Source: Prostheceraeus crozeri (Eukaryota; Platyhelminthes; Polycladida; Euryleptidae). From it: a DNA stretch of 64,000 nt. The notes below the pieces were generated by a model that saw only the letters and a list, made by a program, of their open reading frames with translations, ran no database searches and was not told where the DNA came from. A program made the position numbers and the translations under genes. Each line of letters begins with the position of its first letter. Positions within the stretch are counted from its first letter, which is position 1. The DNA lies in the NCBI GenBank assembly GCA_907163375.1, contig CAJQUW010012670.1:485001-549000 (forward strand), given 5' to 3'. Below, in pieces: positions 33,305 to 43,951 of this stretch.

Positions 33305-33884
33305 CGGTCACACACTCTCCTGCGTCTCTCTTCTAAAATGCTGGTAAGGTTTAGGCCAGACAGTCATGACACTCACTTGTAAATTTGCAAGCAAGATTGA
33401 TCAGACAAAGTTGAGAGGGGAGAATGGCTTCAGCAAATCACATACACTTTCCAAGTCAAGAGAATGAAATGAAGAGAAAATTGGGAGACGTCTGCTTTTA
33501 TTGTCTCCTGCGAATCCACATTTGACACTATGTGAGCCAATCAGAGACCTCCGTTTCTCCCCTGACTTCGTTGCGGCAGGGAAAAGGAGGCACGCGGACG
33601 ACTGACTCATGAATGCTTTTCCCAAATCTTGTAGTCAAATCCAGTTTAGCACATTGAGTTGAATATGAATGTGTTTTATGCAACATAAGAGCAAGTTGGA
33701 TCCATGCTCATGAAATGAATCTAGTCGAGATGCAATTTTTGCCATGTGTCGCTGATAGAAATCTTTGGGATCATGTATCGTCTAAGCAGAATAGGATGCA
33801 AAATGAAACGCTACACGTTCACCTGTATGTTCATCAGTCACTTTCTCAAATTCAATCTCTGCAACTAATCGTCCTTTCACATCT
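33305..33884 (-). promoter_or_regulatory. Upstream region of the leftward cluster
   Basis: Contains the TATA-like and leader signals described for the small gene at 33137 and an AP-1 word at 33603-33609. Decayed sequence related to the 33885-34079 gene lies towards its upper end. A 74-aa frame at 33401-33625 overlaps these signals and is not considered a gene. Confidence 0.45.
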
Positions 33885-34079
33885 TTATTTATCAAAATGT
33901 CCATGAGCTGTTGGAAAACGAAGTAACCTTTTAGCGATAGCAAATTCTAAGTCTGCCTTTTCATGATGAAAGGAGATGATGTACTCCCTAATCACACCAC
34001 GAAAACTTTGTCGATGAAAACGTAGTGAACAAAATTCATTCGTAAACTTTAATGCTTCTGTCATCTTTCTTCCTTTCAC
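33885..34079 (-). pseudogene. PolB N-domain-like small protein, copy 3 (broken)
   Basis: The start of a third family member: SFRGVIREYIISF matches CFGGLIQDYILEF of copy 1 and GFDGFLQDWKLTF of copy 2. It adjoins the right inverted repeat. Broken; no full-length frame. Confidence 0.6.
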
Positions 34080-34122
34080 TTTGGAGACATAGCATGAATG
34101 ACATACAGGTGTAACATGGCAT

Positions 34123-35564
34123 GCTGATTCTAAATCTGGTCTCTGTTTTCCCGTCCGAGGCTTGCTTCACCCGCTAGAGCGATTTTCATAGACATTCTAA
34201 CTCTGTCGTTTTTCGCCAAGGTCCCAAATTTTCAATAACGTCTCACCTCTAAACGAAGGCAGATACGAACAAGCCATGTTTTCCACTGAATTTGTCTCAC
34301 TCCCAGCTTTCAAATGAGCTATTGCACGACTTTCTACGATCTCTAACACCAAAGTTGGAAGTTTGGCAGGAGGGGGGGGGCAGAACTTTTTCTCTCCGAT
34401 GGAGTTGGGAAGTCCTTCCTAACCCAAAAGTGGCCAAAACGTCCGAATCTGCACTCCATTTTCCCATCCGAGCACTCCTTCCTACCGAAAAATGGACTTT
34501 CGCATCCCAAACCCTCCAAAACCTGACTTTTTCAACTCTGACGTTTTCCTGCCATTTTCCTCCCTAAACCCAGGAAAAGTGGACCAAACTGAGCTTTCCA
34601 CTGCATTTTTCTCACTTTTAGCTTTCAAATGAGCTATTGCACGACTTTCTACGATGTCTACAACCAAAGTTGGAAGTTTGGCAGGAGGGGGGGGGTCAGA
34701 ACTTTTTCTCTCCGATGGAGTTGGGAAGTCCTTCCTAACCCAAAAGTGGCCAAAACGTCCGAATCTACACTCCATTTTCCCATCCGAGCACTCCTTCCTA
34801 CCGAAAAATGGACTTTCGCATCCCAAAACCTCCAAAACCTGACTTTTTCAACTCTGACGTTTTCCTGCCATTTTCCTCCCCCAACCAAGAAAATTAGTCC
34901 AAACTGAGCTTTCCACTGCATTTTTCTCACTTTTAGCTTTCAAATGAGCTATTGCACGACTTTCTACGATGTCTACAACCAAAGTTGGAAGTTTGGCAGG
35001 GGGGGAGGTCTTCAAAACTTTTTCTCTCCGATTTTGCTGGAAACATCCTTCCTAACCCAACATTTCACGTAGAGTCCGAATCTGGCCTCCGTTTTCCCAT
35101 CCGAACCCTCCTTCTGCCCGAAAAATCGACTTTCTCATCCCAAAACCACCAAAACCCGCCTTTTTCCAACTCTGCCGTTTTCAGAGATTTCACCCCTTGC
35201 CTCCCAGGAAATCTCCTCCTGCCTTCCTTCCACAACCCAAAATTTCACGTAGATTCCACATCTGAACTCCACTTTCCAATCCAAACCCTCCTTCATGACG
35301 ATTTCCAGCCTTTCTCATCCCAAAACCACCAAAACCCGCCTTTTCTCACTCTATCCTTCCGAGATTCCACCCCTTGCCTCATCACTCCTCCTTCCTTCCT
35401 TCCTGCCAGAGGGAGGGGGGTAGGGACCAGTTTTCTCCTCACGGACCCATTCCTCCCAACACATCCTTGGCCACCTCCCTTCCTGCCAGAGGAGGGGGGC
35501 TGAGTCAGCATGATGACTCATCACTGCACCGCACTGTCATTGCGTCTGGGATGGGGTTACTATT
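34123..35564 (-). repeat. Right terminal inverted repeat of the Polinton-type element
   Basis: 1,442 bp, against 1,128 bp on the left. The 314-bp difference equals one extra copy of a ~315-bp tandem unit, whose starts AGCTTTCAAATGAGCT fall at about 34305, 34621 and 34936. Carries poly-G runs near 34371-34380 and 34688-34696. AP-1 words lie at 35501-35507 and 35514-35520. Confidence 0.9.
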
Positions 35565-35570
35565 TGTCTT

Positions 35571-36231
35571 CTTGCACATAATAGTGGTAGATGCCTAAAT
35601 GGTGCCTGATTGTTTCAAGCAGATGTAATCCAGAAGAGATTTTTGAGTGAGAATTTTTTGGCTTCTGTTCCTGTTATGTAAAACTCTCCTACATTTTACT
35701 TCTCTATCATTTTCAGTGGGTTTGGAATTTTCGTGACGTACTATCAAATAAAGGTATAAGTAGTACAATGAGTCATGCATAACGCATAACAGTAGATAAA
35801 AATGGAAAAAGATGCGTATAGAATATTGAATTCATACGGTATTGGCATAGGTACAATGGCTATTTTTCTACTTTTTTGACAGGGTAGGAAGCACTTGCGG
35901 AAGTACCACACACGGACCCTTTATATCTTAAACTCCTGGAATTGAAACCATGAATACTACAACAACATGAACTCGCATCTTGCTGACTGACAGAGGTTTT
36001 ATGGAATGCCTAAACGAGATTTCCCATGCTTTCATGATGTCACCGTCTTTTATGACGTAGGCTATTATTTGATATTACTACAGGTGGTAGGCCATAGTGC
36101 TATAAGACAATAATGCTTTCTGAGCATTGTATTGCGATGACAATCATTCAAATTTCAAAAAAAACATTGTCGAAATGTGCGAAGCATAGCAAGTCCCTGA
36201 AGAAATATTTAAGCAAGCTCGCAATACCATA
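35571..36231. other. Right flank of the Polinton-type element; no gene
   Basis: Holds the second copy (35692-35780) of the dispersed repeat also seen at 18106-18199. No recognisable coding sequence. Confidence 0.5.
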
Positions 36232-36423
36232 AGGCCTCAGCCACACTGAAAGCAAAGCAAACACGAGCGTCTCCAGCAAACGAATGTCCGTAAGCTATCA
36301 ATATCTCTCGTTTGCTTTGCTCGCAATGTAGCAGTCTACAACTGCTGTAATGATGACTTTATGTTTGCTGCAAAATGCTTTGCTCGGAAACGCTTGGAAA
36401 AGCTCGCAGTGTGGCTGAGGCCT
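36232..36423. mobile_element. 192-bp MITE
   Basis: Perfect 17-bp terminal inverted repeats AGGCCTCAGCCACACTG / CAGTGTGGCTGAGGCCT. The short interior has GCAAAGCAAACACGAGCG and TGCTCGGAAACGC words that also pair partly. The target duplication is unclear (perhaps TA or TAA). Superfamily not assigned. Confidence 0.8.
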
Positions 36424-39301
36424 AATAGTGACCAAACATATTAGTGTGTGAAGATATTAGCCGCGAACAGAAGACCTGTCATCATTTAAATTGCCGACAG
36501 TCGAAAAGTAAAACTTATTATTTAGGATATATTGGCCAATAAAGTTATCTAAAGTCACAAGACGCCTAACAACGTGAACGCGCTCGTTCACGCTTTGTCA
36601 AGCGGGGCTGCTGGCAAAAAGAAGATCTGAGACGCAACTTACGATGAGACTTATGTACATTTAGTGCTTGTGTGCGTGTCTGATCACAGATCAAGTACAG
36701 TCTTCATGTTTGCGGTTAATTCCAGGCAACATACATGAGATGGATTGAGCTTCGCTCAAGCGAGTGTCTACTGAATTATTTTTCTTCAGCTAAATCATCA
36801 ATAGATGTGATGTCACGCATGCATTCGTGGTCAGTCAGAGCGTTGCTGACGTTATTGTTATAATGGAATGCCTGTGTTTCATGCATAGCGTAATTAAAAG
36901 GCTGACTATACTGCTCATTGTGGAAATTAACACAATCCTTGCAAATAAATTTTTACAGCAGACATTTGTTCATATAATGATCTGTTTCAGTAGTAATGCA
37001 TGCATAGTACAATATTGTCGTGCTGCTTATCAGTAGATCTAAATAAAGTTAGGACAATTACATAGTTTATTATTCGGAGATTCTAAAATAAAGTGATGGG
37101 TAATTCCGGAATTCGCATTGGCGAAATCTCGCGACTACTTCTATCTATTGTTCACGCACATTGCTTCTACATTGAAACGCGCCGTTAGTTTAGAATATAT
37201 GTTCCTGGAAATTTTTGCTCCATTAATTTTTTGCCGTGGTGAAGTTGGTATCAGAACTGCATCTTTTTTTGGACATGGTCTGCTGTGTGCTTAATGCAAT
37301 TACTTTTGACGTAACTCGATGTGTAGCTACTTTTTCGCATATTTTCGAACCTGAATGGAATGGTTTCTCGTAGCAACTGGAATTAATTCCGTTTTGAAAT
37401 TTATGTCATTGAAATTTAGAATTCCACTTTCTAATATTTCAACAGTGAATTGAATGTCAGGGGACTGAAATGTAATCTCGTAGGAGATTCCTTGATTTAT
37501 GTATCAACTGGAGTATGTGGTGTTCAATGTACATGGAAAAGCGAACTTTTATTTCTTGATTATCCTAAAATCTTAATCAAACATATTCTTGGACTTTTTT
37601 CTTATCTTTCAGATGGACATGATGTGAGAGGGAAATCAGTGCTCAGTTTCAGAAAAGCAGTCTAATGGAGATTTTCAGAATTAAAATCATCTTTCAATTA
37701 GATGCTCGCCATATGAGTCTTTGGCGTCAATGCACTAAACTTGGGATTTGCACGGTGCTGAAGTAGTCAGAGTTTGACTGGAGAATTGTGACACTTTCGG
37801 TCCGGATGTCCTTCCTACTGACTTCCAATGGTGTCCTTCCTATTCTCTCGACCACACGGCCAAGCGAATATCCATAGCGCTGTGGCAGAGAGACCATGAT
37901 TTATACTCGCCATATTACCGATAATTGATCACATTGGTGCAAATTCGTTCATCACTGTTTAAATGATGCTAAAAGCTTTTTGATACTTCTTAGCGCGCTT
38001 GTCTTCTTTGTGCAGTTCATTGTTGTGTTTTCTATTGATTGACTTGTGTGGCTTCTAAAATTATAATCATGAACGTTGGATGTCAGACTCTGTATATGGT
38101 TGTGCAAGGAATATGATATGATTTCTGAGCATTACAAAGGTGGGCGTACCTATCAATTATCTTCATTACAGTGCAAAAAAACTCAGAATATCTGTTAATA
38201 ATGAGCTGTTGTACGGCTGTGTCTACTCCAAGTGTTAAAATTTGTATACAGTTATTTGCTTTGCAACTGCATGTCAACAGGTTTTACAACTGAATGTGGA
38301 TGCCAATCGTTGTCAAAAGCTGCACAAGTAAAATTTCTCATTGATTTGTTGAATCGTTGTAAATAAATGTCATTCATGTACTGTTGCAAATTGCTTTTTG
38401 TGTTTACTTAAGTGAGCTTCATGTTTTTATATGCTCTGTATAAATATTTTTGAATTAGTGCATGTAACACGTATTACTGCGTTTGTGATGTGATTTTGGC
38501 CATTTGATCAAATAAATTGTTAAGTTAATCTATTGTGAAGTTTTTTGTTAAAAAGGATGTCTGGCGATGTAATGCACAGATTTTTCACGTAGTATCGTTA
38601 CCAAAAGCGAATAAACATTCTGACCTTTTTTCTAAAACGTTGAATGAAGTTGAAAATCACTTTATTATCAATTGTGTATTATTATGTACTGCACATCATT
38701 TGTTAAATATGTCTCCAAACGACAGCGTAATTAAAAATTAAGAGGGCTTCTTCTGAGGGAAGCAATTTTAGAAATAGGAGCGGAGAATTTTTGATCGCGG
38801 GGAAAATATACGGTGTATCAGTACTACTGTTCAATTTTAACTTATGAGTAGTGTGTGGTTGAAGTAATTTTGTATTAGAGCGTGTAGGCATGCATGTGGG
38901 ATTTAGCTGGTAAGATCGGGAACCTTGTACATACTCGTATGGTATCCATATGCAAAATGCATATCGGACCCATTTATCTTTTCCCAGTGGGTTAGGCCTA
39001 TGTCATGGGCAAATTTCGCCAGTAATTTTTCTTACATATACACGCTTTTTCATAATTCAGATAATTTGGATATGAAAGGAGTTTTATGGTTTGTAATAGC
39101 ACATCTTGTAGACTCATCTAATTCATATACCAGTACATGTTGACCACTATACATGTAGACTAGATATGAATTTACCAAAACGAAAATACCGATAATCAAG
39201 CAGTATTTACAGCAAAAGTTACCGACCGGTATATGACTCCAAATGCAAAGGAAGCTACCGTATAATGCCTCCTTAAATGGTAGATGAAGTAACCTTAAGT
39301 A
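36424..39301. other. No gene recognised
   Basis: Only short frames (72 aa or fewer on the + strand, 64 aa on the - strand in most of it) without domains. No repeats with clear ends were seen. Confidence 0.5.
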
Positions 39302-39480
39302 CCAGGTGAAAAAAAATCGTCGGCGATTACTCGGCAAATAGTCGGGCAGTGTCGGCTGTCAACCGTGTCGGCGCACCGAGTGAATGCCGACACAGGTGTT
39401 GTCGGTACCCATCGGTTAAGTGACGGCTGCACCGACATGATTAGAAAATCGGGAAGTGTCGGCATGTTCTCCCTATATGC
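39302..39480 (+). repeat. GTCGG-rich repeat, copy A
   Basis: Begins CCAGGTGAAAAAAAATCGTC and continues with many GTCGG/CCGAC words. A related copy lies in opposite orientation at 52234-52431, ending GACAATTTTTTTTCACCGG. Shared end sequence and internal words suggest a non-autonomous DNA transposon family. Family unknown. Confidence 0.6.
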
Positions 39481-39823
39481 TGACAGCAACTCTGATTGGA
39501 CAATTATTAGCAAATCTCGTCCACTCCAATTCGTGTGATCTATATAACTTAAACACTGCTGTGATTTACAACAGAGGACTCCTGCTGCCCTCGAGGAGCA
39601 TAGTCAGCACATTCTGCTTCCTTGCAAGTGGCACAGATGAAAGACAAAATGGCAACCTCTTGCAAAAAGGAATATAGAATTCCTCATACCAGATATCAGG
39701 ACCAGATTTCCGGCAGCATGTGGTAAGTTAAGATATCAATACATGTCTACATATAGCGGCAGCTATGGGTCAACAGTTCTGTCTCCGTTACTTGTATTTT
39801 ATTTTTGAGTGATTCAAAATGTA

Positions 39824-40114
39824 GATAGAATTACATGGAAATTCACAGAACATCCTGACAAGAAGAAAAACGCATGTTAATGTATTATGTGTATACAATC
39901 CTACATTAAAACAGCCCGATTTTAATCGGTGCATTAATCTGTTGCACATTCTTTACTGCAGCGCAGAAAATGTTGCTAGTACTCAAACGCTATGAGAAAG
40001 CAAACGAAAGAAAAAAATTCTTTTGAAAGTTGAAAACCCTGCTGAGAACACATTGCGCTGTTTTAAGTAGCCATTTATCTGTCTATTTTCGCTATCTCCG
40101 AACGACCGTGAATT
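39824..40114 (+). repeat. Dispersed repeat, inverted partner of 58413-58707
   Basis: About 290 bp in reverse-complement register with 58413-58707. Shared words include ATTCACAGAACATCCTGACA, TGCACATTCTTT and GAACGACCGTGAATT. About 85% similar by eye. Confidence 0.75.
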
Positions 40115-40425
40115 AGGGTAATTCCTTTTGAAAGGGCTTCTTCCAACCTTCTATTTCTAGCCATTGTGAGATATCTAGAGCACGAATAGATTTTCACGAA
40201 TAGTCCACACTCTATACAGACTCAGGACTGATAGATTTCATTGTTCGATAGCGCAAAGCGCAATTCATTGGCAATTCATTGAGCTGCTGTTCACGGGAAG
40301 TTTCATACAGGACAGCACAACAGTGTGTGCACACGCAGTCATAATTCTGCCATTGTCCTTCGTCCTCACAGTGATCTGCCGAATCTGCATGCAAATATGT
40401 GAGGCAAGCGTCATCTGATTGATCG

Positions 40426-41221
40426 ATGCGTTGCTATAGCATCAAGTTGGTTTGCTTGTCTCAAAACATATTATGCGTGCGCCTAACTGGGAAAGCAGCG
40501 CGCCCTGCAGATCAGTCTACGATAATAAACAGCAAGTGCACTAAAGCACATCAGATAACTCAACGAATGTGCATATTTCGTTTTTTTGCATTATCTCATG
40601 ACCAGACTCTTCGCGACAAATGGATAAGAGCAATTAAACGAGAGAATTCCGATAATTTTGGCCAAAGAAGCGTCTTCCTTCCAACCTTGTCTTCGCGAAT
40701 TTGTTCTCTGCACTTCCTCGAAAATGATTTGATCAAGACAAGTCAACAATTCAAGATCATCTAAGCGTCCCAGAAAAGAATTGAAACTATTGCAACTCAA
40801 ATCTTTGACAGTTCCCAGTGTTTTCAACAACTTTCCATCTTACTATACCTCGGCATCTTCATCAACCAAACCAAACTTTTTGTGGAAAACGCATCAACGG
40901 CAACAGCTCGCATGGACGGAGAGAACACAAGAATGGAAACTTGATAATTCGAATTCCCAAGGATGATATCACCGATTTCGAGGATCTCTTAGATTGGCTT
41001 CCTTCAATAAATCTCCCAACAAATTACACATTACGACTTCCGAGTGCGCAGTGTTATCTCATTTTTCTTCAGAATCATTTAACAATAAATTGTCTCCACA
41101 CTTCCAAAGTTTCATTCGTATATTTCATGATTTGTCATTTGACTTCTACATCGATGGAATCAGGATACATGGCAATCGATTTTATTGGAAACGAATGACA
41201 CAATCTAAGAAACGGAATTGA
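40426..41221 (+). pseudogene. THAP-domain gene, degenerate
   Basis: The first frame (40426-40764) contains a THAP zinc-finger pattern. LRDKWIRAIKRENSDNFGQRS matches the Leu-Arg-x-x-Trp core, and RICSLHFLENDL is the C-x2-H-F block that closes THAP fingers. Upstream Cys (SKCTKAHQITQRMC) are less canonical. Further coding-like stretches follow in other frames to 41221 (for example FDFYIDGIRIHGNRFYWKR). THAP domains bind DNA and occur in P-element-type transposases and in host regulators. No transposase core is visible. At least two frame changes or missing introns. It may be a P-element relic or a decayed host gene. Confidence 0.6.
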
Positions 41222-43943
41222 CTAATTTATGCAAAATGTAAGTCATTGCTGTGACTCGAACAATCATGTTGTTAATAGGTAAGCTGATCTATAACTATTT
41301 CTTTCTCTCCATTGGTTGTTAGTTATAATTTGTACAGGATTTAGTAATTTTATTATTGTACGCATAGGTCTATCACTGGCAACATTTGTTCAGAAATAAA
41401 GGCGTTCCACATTTTACATCGTTAAGCTTATCCTGATGTTATTACAATGATATGATAAATTGCATTTTTCATGATGAATTGATGACAGTATATAACACGT
41501 CTACTCATTACCTAATGTGCCTCTACAGAAGTAAAACCCACTTCATAAATCATAATTTTTAAACATGAAATCGTGTTGATGAAGAGATGAAGCCCGCATG
41601 AGATGAACAGTCAAATCCTAGGCTTTTATTTGACGCATTGTTCATCAAGATACGTCAACTTTTTGTGAAAATGTGTGGTTATGACTCTAAAAATCTGCTT
41701 GATTGCTTAATTGAAAAACTGCCATTATTAATTTAAGTTAAACTGCTTTTGGTTGTGAGTCACTCGCGTATTTGTTACAGCTTTCAGTTTGTGGGTGCGA
41801 TCTTCGATGACAATCCGTTGACATGTGTATTTATATTTAATAACATCATGCCAGGCAATCACAACGAAGTACAAATCAATTTTCGAATTATAGTTGTGAT
41901 TCGTTGATACTGGCTTTGACAGGGCAATCCAAAGTTAGCAATATACTGACGTCAGTCTTCAATACAGTTCGCGGTACATTTCAAACAGCGATCAGTCAGA
42001 GGACTTGCTGCATCTCCATTCTTGATAGGGGTGGGTAGGGCACATTGAACATGTTTTTGATCTTTTCTCAACAGTTTGAATATACTAAATCAAATGAACC
42101 AAAATCAAACTCGGATGAAAGGTTGAGGATATCCTTAGTAATCTGAAAGTTGTTGGACGTTTTTGTGACATTTAATCTCCTCACAATTTTAATTTTGAAA
42201 TTTCTACCAAAGTGGTTCAATGTGCCTCATGCGTGGGGCACATTGAACCACCCACTGGGGTGGCTATACACATTGCGATGTTCATCAAATCTCAAACGAA
42301 AAGGGCGTGAAGATCATCTATGTAACTATTAGAACTAAAATGACAAACGGATAAACAACAAAGCTAATATTGCAATTATTATGATTAAGAAGTTACTACA
42401 AAGAAAACAATTAGTTACCGTGTATTATTATTATTCTTGTTTCGAAATAAGTAACATAATTTTAGGTTACTTTAATTTGCGAATTTAATGTCAAGTTTAT
42501 ATTTACGAATACGATAATTAATTTTGCGAGAAAACTATCACTAATAAAATCAATATTTAGAACAACTTTATTTTCATTAAAATAGCTTTTTATTTACGCG
42601 AGCTTTTGTTAATAACGAAATCTCTATCAGAGCGACCATTACACTTGAGACGAGATTTGGTTTTGTTTCCAGCTTCGATGCCAAGAGAGTTAGAGCTCTA
42701 CTTCTTTTATCGATGCTGTCAAAGGTGTTGACATTGAAGTTTCTCTTCACATAACTGGAGACCCAACTATTTTTAGCAAAGGACGGGTACAACTTGACGT
42801 ACGATTTCATTTTGATAATGGCAAAAATTAATTTTGCTTAACCCATAGTGAAATCTTATATAATAGTTCAAGTAGTTATTTTCAGGGATATCGGTCACAA
42901 GCTTAGTATCCTTATTTAGTTAGTTTAACAGTTTTTAGCTTTTAACTGAGTAAATAAAGATGTAGTTTAATAAAGTTTATAGATACAAATAATAATATAC
43001 AATAAGAAAAGTTAATCCTTTTTATGAATAAGTCTATTAATAATATTTTTTCTTCTAATTTAAGTCATTTTTTTCTTCTCAAGAATGAGTGATCAATAAT
43101 AAATTATGTCAAGCAATAATCAACCATTAAAGCGATAGTAAGTATTCGTGTTTGAAATAGGTTATAAAACTTCTATGTGAAAGTGAAAATACCGCAGTGA
43201 TTAGGCCTACATTATCGGCTCTCTTGGCCTGATGAACCAAGGCTAGACGTTTCGGACGAGTTACTGAATGACAAAGACTTTTGAATTGTGTAGTCGCAAT
43301 CTTCATCTATCTAAAATTGGTTTAGTGACAACACAACGATGATAAAAACTGCAAAAATCCTGCATGTAAAAAAGTGCATATGGTCCGTTTTGTGGAAACA
43401 GGACCATATTGACATTGTAATCATGCTTCCATTGGTTCGTTGCTTCTTTTTTACACTGATACTGTTATCGAAATACAAATGAAAATAGGAAAGTCATAAC
43501 TGATGCAATTGTGAAAAAATGCGTACACTCAATGTAAACATTTCAAAAGTAAGGGAATGCCAAGTTAGTTACTACATCATTTTATGAAAAATAATTAATG
43601 ACAATTAATTAATTAACTTCTGGTTGCCGGACTATTTGTCTAACTTATAATTAATTAAACATGACCTAACATTTATGTTCCCTGAAGATAGCTTCGTGAG
43701 GAAAACATAAATTCATCTACAAATGTAATTACATTTGTTTAGTAACAATATATGCAAATTAATTGAAGCATTTTATAATTGAAAGCATTTAGAAATACAC
43801 CTTTATGCATATTCTTCATTCACATATCTAAAAATGCCTAAAATCCCATCAAGGCATGCTCTTTTCAGTTATCATTTTATACCCTGAAGATGACTGCATG
43901 CGCTCTGTAGTTGAAATTACTCGAAATTGGTACGGCTGAATAA
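41222..43943. other. No gene recognised; repeat traces
   Basis: AT-rich. At 42036-42252 the word GGGCACATTGAAC occurs twice and its complement once. GTGGTTCAATGTGCC and GGGCACATTGAACCAC form a tight hairpin at about 42210-42250. Near 43210-43250 and 43860-43945 are CCTGATGAACC...ACGTTTCGG and ACCCTGAAGATGAC-type stretches. These resemble untranslated ends of Penelope-like elements, but the assignment is weak. Confidence 0.45.
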
Positions 43944-43951
43944 ATCATATC

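Larger units (their letters stand above)
19510..35564. mobile_element. Polinton/Maverick-type virus-like element, 16.06 kb
   Basis: Ends are AGTAGTAACCCC on the left and, in reverse complement, AATAGTAACCCC on the right. The perfect 6-bp duplication TGTCTT flanks it (19504-19509 and 35565-35570). AGT-type ends with a 6-bp duplication are diagnostic of Polintons. Terminal inverted repeats are 1.13 kb and 1.44 kb. The interior holds part of a protein-primed DNA polymerase B, a TBP-like gene, zinc-finger, RING-like and coiled-coil genes and two paralogous families. I recognise no retroviral-like integrase, packaging ATPase, Ulp1-like protease or major capsid gene. It is either a derivative needing helpers or a divergent lineage. 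The outer inverted repeats are almost identical, arguing for recent insertion, yet several genes are broken (at least four), so it is a fossil as it stands. Confidence 0.88.
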
